Positions 35,500 to 51,787 of a stretch of DNA of 64,000 nucleotides are shown here, one piece after another; the first letter of the stretch is position 1, and every line of letters starts with the position of its first letter. The translations under genes were made by a program, and so were the position numbers. This stretch comes from Phoenix dactylifera (lineage: Eukaryota; Streptophyta; Magnoliopsida; Arecales; Arecaceae), in NCBI RefSeq assembly GCF_009389715.1, contig NW_024067666.1, forward strand, positions 4,443,001 through 4,507,000, in the 5' to 3' direction. The notes under the pieces are model-generated. The model ran no database searches. It was not told where the DNA came from and saw only the letters and a list, made by a program, of their open reading frames with translations.

Positions 35500-37600
35500 G
35501 ATTTAGATTTTTCTTCCATGATTGAGAGATTGGGATGGCTTAATCCTGATTTATTTCTCAATGAGATTCTTCTTTCAAAATGGTGAGAGCAATAGCTCAC
35601 AGAGAATCCTCAGCAACTCATTCACTGAGGATTGAATAGATATTCATCACTTCACAGGAAGACAGCTATAATCAATTAGATTAGACTGCTATGATCAATT
35701 TAAATGCCTAATCGAAACACTGAGATGGCAAATGTTGGTTTTCTTGAATTTTAAGGACAGTGCTTTGTTATCTCAAGATCACAAAAGTAACGGGAATCAA
35801 GACTGCTTTCTATTGGTCAGGAGAAGATACTACTTGGACTCCTCTTGGCATTAGTGCATTACTCTTACGAGCATTGAGCTTGTTTGAGGCACGAGTAAGT
35901 AGAAAGATCAGTTGATGTAACCTCAAGAACTTTTAAAATTTACACTAGACACGTCAGATGACAAGCACACACTATATTGTCCGTCATCCTTGAAAGAAAA
36001 AGAGAAGAGGAAGGCTGCTCATGAAACCACAGTTGGTACCCTTCAGCCAGAAACAAAACTCATTAACAAAGATGCCCTAAAATACGTGGACATGGTTGAC
36101 TGTCCAAGAAAAGAGGGTGACCCTTGTTCAATTACCTTAATATCTACATTGTTTGCATATTAATATAATAACTAATTGTTAAAAGATGCAAACTAATTGA
36201 TAAAAAATAATTCATCGCATACAGAGTTCTGCCAACTAGTTAACCACAATCGGAGCGTTGAAGGAGATACTTTGGCTATGGATACTCGTTACGAAAGTTC
36301 TATAATCATCTAATTGTGGAAATTATCCTCTTATAATGCTTACCAATAATGATTTAAAGGGTCGAAATCTTCCCATGGAGAACGCACACCGCACCCCCCC
36401 CCTCCCTCCCAAAAAAAAAAAAAACAAAAACAAAAACAAAAGTTAGCGTGAGAACCCATTAGTTTAGTTTTGAATCAAGAAAAAAAAAAAATATATTCAT
36501 AGCTATATCTTATGTACCAAAAAATTAGGCTCTACCTTAAGCTGAAAGATGGTCCAAGACTGTAATACAAGTCATTTTGCAATTTCAATAGCCCCAATGT
36601 CATTTCAAGAACTCATATATAGTTTTGAGTAGTCAATGTGCAATTCAAGAAGATTTAGGACTTAAAATGCAAAAAAAAAAAAAAATGATGAAAAATTAAC
36701 TTTAATTAACTTTAAGCTAGCTTCAAGAGAGAAAATCCATGAAAAACTCTCAAGTCTGTCTTCACATATCAAAGCACTCTTTTCCCCATAAACAGTCAAA
36801 TTTGCTCAGAGCATATGTAATTATCAGAGTAAGATGTTATCTTACCGTTAAAGTTTACACCAAATCATATTTTATGCAATACATAAGAGCATAGTTCACA
36901 TCAATGGTAACAGAAAAGTCCAGAGTCTCACCTAATTCTCAGCTTTTAAAGGAAGTTGGTCAAAAAATGGCAGCATTCAACACAGACTCCGTCCCCACCA
37001 CCCCTCGTGTTGCTTTTGTGCTCGGGAGCCTTTGACGACCAAGTCCCCAGGATTCTTTAACACCTCATATTTGGACCACCTCATTCAAGTTTCAACCGCC
37101 AACCTACCACTGCTAAAATAACCGACCAGCTTGCGTGCCGCAGGCTGGACCACTGTCTAAAGATAAAGGCAGTATTCAGTAAACCACATAAACAAGAAGT
37201 TGCGAGTATAATAAGAGGCTGAAAGATAAGAGAAAGACTGGAGTCCAAATAAAATTCTTGCCAAAGTGGATGCAATCAGAAGCCGAGTCATGCAACATTG
37301 TGAGCTTAAACTGAAAAAACATCCACATTTACAATCAAGAGCTCTACTAGCTCCCTTTTTGTCTTTGTTTTTCCTCTTTTCTTTTTCTAAGACATTCTCT
37401 GCTGAAATGCAGTACATACAGCAAGTTGTATAAGATTAAAAAACACAAACCTCACCCATCACCTACTAACAGGAAAAAAGTAGAAAGAATTTTAGTCCCA
37501 AATGCAAAGAAGAAAATTAAGAAAGAATATACACACCAAAAAAAAAAAAAAAGAGGTAACTTTTCTGGTATGCAATTCACAAGATCTGCATTGTCTTCTC
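35500..37600. other. Intergenic region and CDPK 3' flank
   Basis: No gene seen. Low-complexity CCCCTCCC then A-rich text lies at about 36388-36442. The CDPK 3' untranslated region should occupy the last few hundred bases before 37604. Confidence 0.5.
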
Positions 37601-37603
37601 GTT

Positions 37604-43161
<5,558 letters not shown>

Positions 43162-43740
43162 TGAATCGAGGAGCCGGAGGGGTCAAAAATCAGATCTTTC
43201 CAAGGCTTTACTATGGAAAACCGACGAAACCTTCGCCAAGATCCAATCTTTTCAAGATCTTTGGGCAGAGGAACTTGACCCAGCTCGTGTTCGGAGATAA
43301 GAAGACTATTGACAAGAGAGAAGAAAGATTTCCTTGAGATTGCTACAAGCCGGCCAGAAGTCGAGTTTAGTCACGAGCAATCCCTTCTAGAATCTAGAAA
43401 TAAAACTTCAACCCTCCACAAGACGAGATTTTTTCTTTTTTTTCTCCGAAAACTCTACCAAGATCGAAACTTTCTGAGAGATTGAAGAGGAAAAGGGATG
43501 CAAGGAGGAAAAAATTTGGAAAGCTCCTAAATTTAGGTGCGATGGAAGGAAATGGAAGGGAGGTTTGAAGAAGAAAGAGGTTGGAGGGCGTTTTACGGAA
43601 CGAAAGGAAAGGGTTTGGGAGGAGAAGGCGATGTAGGAGAGTGCGATTCCGCCATTGATTGGAGGAGAAGAGAGGGTCCAAAGCTCTCTCCAAGAGTCTT
43701 CCTGTTCTAATCTGGTCTCTCCCTCTCTTCTCTTGCAGCA
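43162..43740 (-). promoter_or_regulatory. CDPK leader and proximal promoter
   Basis: Directly upstream of the CDPK ATG on the minus strand is a CT-rich stretch (about 43700-43440, with tcttctcctccaat and ttcctttccattcc words) typical of plant 5' leaders. The transcription start is not determinable. A small ORF here (115 aa from 43741) is low complexity and probably only leader sequence. Confidence 0.35.
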
Positions 43741-43928
43741 AAAAGGAAAGAGGAGAAAATGATAAAAAATTACCAGGAATAAAATCCTCTCTCTTTGAAA
43801 AAACTCAATGCCCTCTCCTACTCGTCTTCCTCATTGATGTCGATACGAAGCCATGAATGTTTTCTTTTGACCGGTTAACAAATACCCTCCCATTTGGTAG
43901 AAACTAAAACAGCGGCTTTCTTCTAAAG

Positions 43929-43960
43929 ATGTTATTATTATTATTATTATTATTATTTAT
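43929..43960. repeat. (TTA)n trinucleotide microsatellite
   Basis: About ten ATT/TTA units in a row, upstream of the CDPK gene. Confidence 0.9.
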
Positions 43961-45194
43961 AGAATAAATTGGATAAATTAAACCAAATGAATATAAGTAT
44001 GTTCACAAGAATCAGTAAATAAAATATCTAATAATAAAACAAAAAGATACAACCTATTATTGTGATCCGATATAATCGATCATATAAGATAGCTAATATT
44101 GATAGATAATGGATGAAAAAAATATTGAATAAATATCTAAGTATCTCCTTCCAACTAAATATTAGTCCCTTGCATTATTTTCATCATCGGAGTAATTGTG
44201 TTATAAATTCTAACACTATCAAAAGCACCTTTCTCCTGAACACAAGCATTAAAATTGGCCTCGAGTATATAGGAAGGTAGTGGCTCCCAAATAAAATAAA
44301 AAAATTGTGAGGATGCAGAAACTATATGAGAAGAGTTACAGATTATCCCTACTGTCGAAGTGTCTTTTGAAGGAGTATTAAAGAGAAATTTTTGAGCATG
44401 TGTAAATTTTTTTAGCAAAATTAATCGGGCACCTGTTTGAGCTTGTCGAGCAAAACAATTGTACTTTATCAGATACTTTTTATGGGAAAGGACAGAAAAA
44501 TATCCATTTCTTCCTTGAAAACCCTTTGTATTTGTTATAATATATGAGTCCCTCTATTCTTAATTATCTGAGATGTTTGCAATCAAGTCCTCTTTTGGTA
44601 CCTTATAGTCATAATATGAAAATCTCTCAATTTCTAATAACATTGGATAGTTTGCCTAGAAAAAAATACCTTCTAGTTGTTTTATCATCATTTTATCTAA
44701 GATGTCAGTTTTGCTTCTTGTTATTTTTGAAGTAGGAGATTTATTGGTAAGAGCGTGAATCATCCTTGCTTGACGAAGGAGCAAAGTAAAAGTCTGAGGG
44801 AAAAGAGAAAAGCAAAAGCATTATTTGGAATTCAACAACCAAAATATGGAGTGAATATCCATTCCATATCTCAATTTATTTCTCGACAAAATATAATATG
44901 AGTTATTGTAAATTTTTGGATAGCTAAGGATGTACTAACAATAATAACAGCATATAAAAAATAAGAAAATGATTAATAATAGCGATATTTTCTCAACTTT
45001 AGATTTGTCTCGGCGATGCCTCCTCAACTTTAAAAATTTCAAATCAATCTTTCAAGTTTTCAAATTATTTTAAAGCAGACCTTCCATTTATCTTTGTCAA
45101 TAGATTAATAAGACGTAACCATCACATGATAGTATAAAACGGTAGTAGGATAAAAATACCCTTGATACATATTAAATGAGGTGGAGTCTCAAAG

Positions 45195-45990
45195 GATCAT
45201 TCGTGTGAAACGGATCTTAAAGCACATATCTTAGAGCATCCTTAATATATGGCCCATAGTTAAGGATCATCAATCATACAAATCTCAAATACTCAAAACC
45301 CCTTCATTTATCTACCAGCATAGATCTCAGAGCATCTTTAGTACATAGCTCATAGTTAAGAATTATCTAATGCACAGATCTCAAACCTCTTCAAACTTCA
45401 TTCACCGCTTGCATAGGTCTCAAAGCACTCTTAGTATATAACCTATAATTAAGGGCCACCAATCATGTGGATCTCAAAGCACTCTGAACCTCTTCATTCA
45501 TCCCCTTGAAAAGATCTAAAAGCATCCTTAGTGTATGGCCTATAGTTAAGGATCCCCCACCGTGTAGATCTTAAAATATTGAAAACTCCTTCATTCATCT
45601 ATTTGCATAGATCTCAAAGTGTCTTAGTATATGGCCCATAGTTAAGAATCAACCACGCTGCAAGTCTCAAAGCACTCCGAACCTTTTTATTTATCCATCT
45701 TCATAGATCTCTAAGCACTCCTCATATATGAACTATAGTTAAGGATCGCCTACTACATGGATCTCAAAAGCACTCTGAATCTCTTCATTCATCCACTTGG
45801 GTGGATCTCAAAGCATGCTTAATATATGGTCCATAGTTAAGAATCATCCATCATATCGATCTCAAAGCACTCCAAACTTCTTGATTCATCTGCTTGCAGA
45901 ACAAAACATCCTTAGTATATAGCTTATAGTTAAGAATCAACTACTTCCAGATCTCAAAGTACTCCAAACTCCTCTACTCATCCGCATGGT
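45195..45990. repeat. Minisatellite of about 96-bp units, eight copies
   Basis: The marker word catagttaag, or a one-to-two-base variant, recurs at 45255, 45351, 45443, 45540, 45637, 45733, 45832 and 45924: steps of 96, 92, 97, 97, 96, 99 and 92 bp. Each unit also holds agatctcaaagca, ctcttcattcatcc and cttagtatatggc-like words. Copies are diverged (roughly 70-85% alike by eye). No ORF spans it. Confidence 0.92.
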
Positions 45991-45999
45991 CCAGAGATA

Positions 46000-48960
46000 T
46001 TCATAGATGTCCGAAGAAAGCAAGAGTATTTTGGTGATTCGCAGTGATAGGCCAACAACATCAGCTTGTTGGGAAAATGGAGGATTGCTTTGGAACGATA
46101 TGGAAATCTAAATGATTGGTTTGAAATGTTTTAAAGTTGAGGGGGTGTATCTGAGATACATCCAAAGTTGAGGGGTTGTCACTATACTTATTCTAATGAT
46201 TAATATATAAGCCTCCATGCTACACGAAGCCACCAAACAAGAACCATAGAGAAATAAAAGATGAGAATGCTTGACATTTTCTCTTTTGAACAAGTCAAAA
46301 AAAAAATTTATTACGAGAAAGACAGCTCCACAGATCCAAGACTTCTAGCAAAAGGTTAGACTTGGAAAGGTCTAAAAGGAAACTAGTGAGAAGAAACCCA
46401 GACACATCACACTTTGAAAAATTCTAATCTATTAGATTCAATGAAGCAAACAAAATTTAGATGAGATGAGAATTGCTGCTGCAGTTCAGCATGACCAATT
46501 AAACTATCATATTGATGGAAAGCATCACTGGATGTATCCACTTTTAAAAACCAATTCAGTTGGTATCTTCTCGTTGACATGCAAGGCTCGCAAAAAGGGT
46601 AGGGCCTGCAAGTCCACAAGAAATGGATACATGAAGTAATAGCATGCACCCTTGCAGGATTATATTAAATCCATCCCATGGACCTTTGAAAAGTTGTTTA
46701 TAAACCAATCATGCAGCAAAATCTAAGTCATATTAATGTAAGAAATCTAACTTTGTGGGACTTACAGTACCCATAATCCAGTAACACCATCGGAAAATGA
46801 CGACTTGTCCAAATAGAACCTGAGATGCTGAGACCAATAAGATTACTTAGATGTAGAGGAAGCACACCAGATTACCCATGCAAAGAAAGGACCCACTGCT
46901 CTAATTATGCACGAAGATATTTGTGAGCCCCATCTATCGACAAGAAGCAGCAACGACTCGCCATAATTGCCACCTGAGGTAGAGCTTTTATATGTCCTTT
47001 TCCTGTTCCTACTCTCTTTCTTTCTTGCCTTTTTTTTTTTTGGTTTGCTTTTAGGGACATAGGGAGTGAACGATTCAACTGAAGGAAAAGATGAGATAAT
47101 AAACAGTTTATCAACCCATTATTTTCTTAGGAAGCCAACTCCATGCATATTAGTGACAAGGACCGAGCTAGGAATGGGTCCACCCTATCACCATATTTGA
47201 AAAATAAGTTGCCTTACAGAGCATTGCCTGGAAGTTAATCCGAGGCCCGATTTTCAGAACCTCATCCTAAATGGCTAGCCAAAAGTTAATTTTTGAATTT
47301 TTTAATCCTATATAAGTATTCAAGATCTCCTCGGCAGATTAAACATACGCCTGCATGGATTCTTATATGTTCTCTCCATTTAAGCTCGGGCGTCATCGTT
47401 AGACTAAGAGTTCAAATTTACTCAAATCTAATCATAAGCCCATAATTGCCCGTGGTTAACCTTCATGAACCCATGCTGCACATGGGATAGAAGCTCGCTT
47501 CCATGCATCACTACCATCTCGCATGCAGTACATAGAGAGCTTTGATTGTAGAATTGGATCCTCAACTTCAGTCCCCAAACTTGAAAGAATCCGGACTCCA
47601 CAGAGGGCTATCAGAAAGCTCCAAAGCTGCTGATTGCTGAGCAATTTTTTCTCCCTGAAGTAACATTTACGAGTTGCCTTAGCATTGCTCTTTAGTAATG
47701 CTTTCCCTTTTCTTTTTCTTTTTCTTTTTCTTTTTTCCTGTTGAACAATTGCTACATATCTTGAATTCCCAAAGTGGCTTAGAACAATTGAACTCTGAAT
47801 TCAATCTGCCAATGGTCATTTGTTTGTCATACTTGTTCGCATATCATTATCCTTGGCTTTGGAAACCAGATAAGCAATTCTTGGATTATGTTGTTATCCT
47901 TGGTGGGTATAGTAGGTGCCAGAATAAAATTAGGACAAAACTTGATTTGTGCTTGGATAAAATATTTTGATCATCATCTAATCATCTGGTATCATAATAT
48001 ACAATTGACATATATTGGTTATTTTTTGTTGGAAAAGATAAGTATGCTCTTTTTTCAATTATTTTTGATGATCAACTGGCACAAAAAGAATGAGGATAAC
48101 AGGGGTCTTAGGGATATCCAATGGGAGCACTAATTCCTGTTTATCCTTAGTTTGACCAAACAAATGGAGGCCAGCGGTCCCTGCAAATACTTATCCCAAG
48201 AACAACCAAGGATAACTTGTTCTCCACTCTCCAGGATAATATCAAGATTTCAGTGATGCCAATATCTCCCATTTAAAATAACTACTGACGCCAACTCAGT
48301 TTGTGTCATAACGCCATGCCACTGGAAGAAAACGTCATGCCACATCAGTTGTCCAACATCTCACCTTAAAATTCCATGGTTTTGTCCCAAAAACTCTGAC
48401 GTGGCTATCAATGAGATTGACATGTCTTCGAGAAGCCGGCCGTTGGTTGGTAACAGACCTACTCTCCTACATGATTTTCTAAAAGAAAATTTAGAGTCTA
48501 TTTGAATATTCCTTAGAAATTGGCCGGATTGATTTGATCTATGCCTAAATAGACTGCTCAATCTAAGAATCCAACAGAAACTTTAGTTGAATCCTACAAG
48601 AACCCTTGACTTCGTCCTTGAAAGGTAGGAAGGAGTCTTAAAACTCGAAACTTGGAGAAAAATAAGTTAGAAATCAACAGCCATCGTATTGAATTGTTTT
48701 GAACACGAAGGCCAAAGACTCGTAATCTCTCCTGAGACCGGACCAATTGGTTCTGTTTCTCTTCCCTCAATGCCCCTTGGCTCGTTCTTCTTCTTCTTTT
48801 CTTCTTTTTTTTTTTGCGCTTAAAGCGGGTGCTTCATCCTTGGCTCGTTCTTTGCCTGGCTAAGAAGTTTTGTTCTTTTCTTCCCATGATGCCCCTAAAA
48901 AAAAGGAAAAAAAAGAAGAAACAAGATGATAAGGGCAAAATGGGAATTTGGGAGCTTGCT
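46000..48960. other. Intergenic region, no gene seen
   Basis: Contains a CTTTTT-type pyrimidine repeat at about 47700-47740 and small ORFs without recognisable motifs on both strands. Confidence 0.5.
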
Positions 48961-49225
48961 GTGTTGGGTCTTCTTGGGGTAGTTCTATATACACCCCCCC
49001 TATTGCTCAGGACACCCCCCAAAAACCAAAAAGAAAATACCCAAATTAACCTTTAGTGTAATTACCATATTGCCCTTGAAATTTTCTCAGTACACCCCCC
49101 CTTCCTCCTCCTCCGTTTCGTTTTGAAAAGAAAAAAAAAAACACCCCTCAAACCCCCCTTAAACCCCTCGATCCATTTACATCGTTTAGGCGATCTTTGA
49201 AGGAGATTTAAGCCCCATTCGAAGC

Positions 49226-49270
49226 ATGGACAAGCAACTAGTGATTTGGGACGAAGAATCGGCCGCAAAG
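49226..49270 (+). other. Exon-like 15-codon segment inside the MULE
   Basis: ATG at 49226 opens MDKQLVIWDEESAAK and is followed at once by a near-consensus donor AAG/GTACGTG at 49268-49275. Upstream sequence looks like a short leader. This could be a first exon driven by the element terminus, or a captured gene fragment as in Pack-MULEs. No downstream exon was identified, so the call is speculative. Confidence 0.25.
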
Positions 49271-49311
49271 GTACGTGTTCCACCTTGTTTTGAATTTTTT
49301 TTTTTTGCTCC

Positions 49312-49498
49312 GTTCGGCACTGGATCGCCGAACAAAAGGCTTCTGTTCGGCTGAACAGTGCCGAACAGAAGCCTTCTGTTCGGCAACCCTCAACCGAACT
49401 CTTCTGTTCGGCTGCACAGTGCCGAACAGAAGGCTTCTGTCCGGCACTGTGCAGCCGAACAGAAGGGTTCTGTCCGGCTCTGTGCAGCCGAACAGAAT
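49312..49498. repeat. Array of inverted GCCGAACAG / CTGTTCGGC repeats
   Basis: The words ctgttcggc and gccgaacag, with variants ctgtccggc and cggcactgtgcagccg, alternate about a dozen times in 190 bp, often joined as gttcggctgaacagtgccg-type palindromes. The block can fold into several nested hairpins. It reads open in several frames, which explains the long spurious ORFs on both strands. Confidence 0.88.
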
Positions 49499-49873
49499 GC
49501 CGGCGACGAGAGGGAGAAGGGGGAACGGGGGGGTTTTGGGCGTTGGCGAGGTGCTTTGGGCGGAACAGTTCAAAGGAAGACGGAGGGGGTTTGGCCGCCG
49601 GCGAGGTGCTTGAGGCGAGGTTTTTTGGGCGGAAGGGAGAAGCCGGCGGGTGTTTTGGAGGGGAAGAGCGGGGTGGGGGGGGGGGGTTTGGGGGGTGTAG
49701 AGAGCAATTTAGGTGAGAGGGTGGGGAGGGTGGGGGGGTAATTTAGGAATTTTTAATTTTTTAGGGGTGTCCTTAGCAAATGGGGGGGTGTAGAGAGTAT
49801 TTAATTTTTTTTTAATTTTTGGGGGGTGTCCTGAGCAATAGGGGGGGTGTATATAGAACCACCCGTCTTCTTG

Positions 49874-50500
49874 CAAGCTCCAATCTTAAAACGCCAACAT
49901 AACCGGCTGTGGATGGAAAGACATGAATGCCCTTCAGGAAAAAAATAATCACGGTAAAAACCAATGAATTTTGTATAATTTTTTAAGCATAATTAGGTTG
50001 GAGCACCTACCAAGTTGACAAAAATGATACCTCTGGGAGCAGGTTTTGTGCACCCTAGAAATTCGCCTAGCAATGTGGGACAAGAAGGTTGGTATCTTGA
50101 ATTGGAAATTAGTTTAATACAAGGGAGGTGATTGCTTGATATAATTGAGCTCTCGAAGATTTTTTTTCTTTGCCAAATCCTAAGGTGAAACCTTATCTTC
50201 GATTAGAAATGAAGGGTCATGTTTCCTGTACGATGTGCCAGTTGATACGCAGAATTTATGTTGGAAGAGCAAAATTTCAATAATAGAGTAAGCCAAATTG
50301 AAGAAAGCTCGGGCCAGCTTAATTTGTGTTAGATTTTCGGCTAAGTCAACTTAGAGCTTGTCTCATGTTAAGAATTGAAGTTGCTGCTTGTTTGTTTGAC
50401 ACAGGAGTTCTTGTCTAATTGTTGAATTTTTCCAATATTTTGATCATTAGATTAATTTCTAACTACTCAAACTAAATAATTCTTATAAAAAATGGAATAA

Positions 50501-50539
<39 letters not shown>

Positions 50540-50738
50540 CTTTGGTTTTTTGTATTATTTCAATAAAGAATGCAAGTGAAATATGGAACTAAGTCCAACT
50601 TGAGCCATTTAAATTTGGGACAAGCTCTGCTCAGCTCAAATACTACTTGGAAATATGCGTTTATTGACCCAAATTTCCAGCTGAACAAAAGCACAGTCCA
50701 AGCATGTCGAGCCTTACTACCATTCCACGTGCAATGCA

Positions 50739-50774
<36 letters not shown>

Positions 50775-51780
50775 ATGAACCAGTTTGACCCCACCAACTA
50801 GTGAAATTAATGGCTGTGATCCTATTTTACTCGCAGCTTTTTATCATTCATGAAAAATGATACTTATACTTTTATTTTTGGTTGGTGCACTTGTTTAGTA
50901 GTGAAAACAAGAGGGGTGGACTTAATAAAGTATGATTTATTTGCAGAACAGATGATGAGATGAAGATGAAGTTAACTGATGGTGTTTGCACTATGATTTA
51001 AAGAAAGATTTTAAGGTACTGGTTTCATTTGAAATATGATTTCTTTGCGTTGCTTATAGAAACTAGCAAGTAGCAAGCATTTATCTGGTTCGATGTTCTG
51101 AACCGGATCTAGCTGGATGAGGACAGACCCAAAAGAAAGGTCCAAATTTGAGGTATGGATTTCTAAATTTTATAAAAAGATGGTAAGTAGTTCCCCTAAA
51201 GACGATATAATAGTTGGAAAGAGACTAGATAGTCACAGTTATGGCTATTGCACATGCAACATGCTAATAAGAGAATGATTCATGAGCTAATCAATGGTTT
51301 GAATAATAGCCATCTTGAGGTCTTGACAGGTCCATTAGATGCTCTTTTGCATAAAATACATACACAATTTTGAACCATTATATGTGCGCAAACCATATCA
51401 AAGAGTTTGGCTACTTAGCCTTAAATATGATACATGGTAGATTTTAATCTGTTTTAAAGGAGATATAACAAGCAGCATTAGCATTATAGATTGATGGAGC
51501 TCGATACGTCCCTTCTGGAAAAATAATGCAAATACCAGCTTAACATTATTGCATAAGCAATGTCTCAAACAGCAATTTCAGAACCATATTCTTTCAGGTT
51601 TTGTTCATTCAAAAATCAGTTGAATATTTTTGATAGACTGCACATTCCTCAACAAGGACTTAAATGTAGATCCACTGAAATAGATGAAAACTTTTGGCTT
51701 GATTTCATGACAGACTAGTAACTCAAAATTCTTACAGAATCAGAAACACTCCACATTAGTTCTTGCTAGAGGCTAATGTG
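49874..51780. other. Intergenic region with microsatellites
   Basis: Holds an (AT)n run at about 50507-50538 and a (GT)n run at about 50743-50772. No coding signal. The end of the region may include the 3' untranslated part of the minus-strand gene at 51788. Confidence 0.55.
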
Positions 51781-51787
51781 GCTCACC

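Larger units (their letters stand above)
48977..49864. mobile_element. Non-autonomous Mutator-like element (888 bp, MULE)
   Basis: Terminal inverted repeats of 49 bp differ by one base: the left end starts GGGTAGTTCTATATACACC, and the complement of the right end starts GGGTGGTTCTATATACACC. Both continue through seven C, TATTGCTCAGGACA and six C. A perfect 9-bp target duplication, gtcttcttg, flanks it at 48968-48976 and 49865-49873. A 9-bp duplication with long inverted repeats starting with G is the Mutator signature. A second, diverged copy of the terminal repeat lies inside the right end (about 49764-49797). No transposase is visible. The interior is very GC-rich on the right side. Confidence 0.92.

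Noticed and set aside
45195-45990. CRISPR-like array
   Set aside because: The host is a plant, the repeated part covers the whole 96-bp unit, and there are no unique spacers; it is a minisatellite.
49238-49741. ORFs of 111-127 aa on both strands within the MULE
   Set aside because: They arise from the palindromic GCCGAACAG array, which reads open in several frames; no transposase motif.
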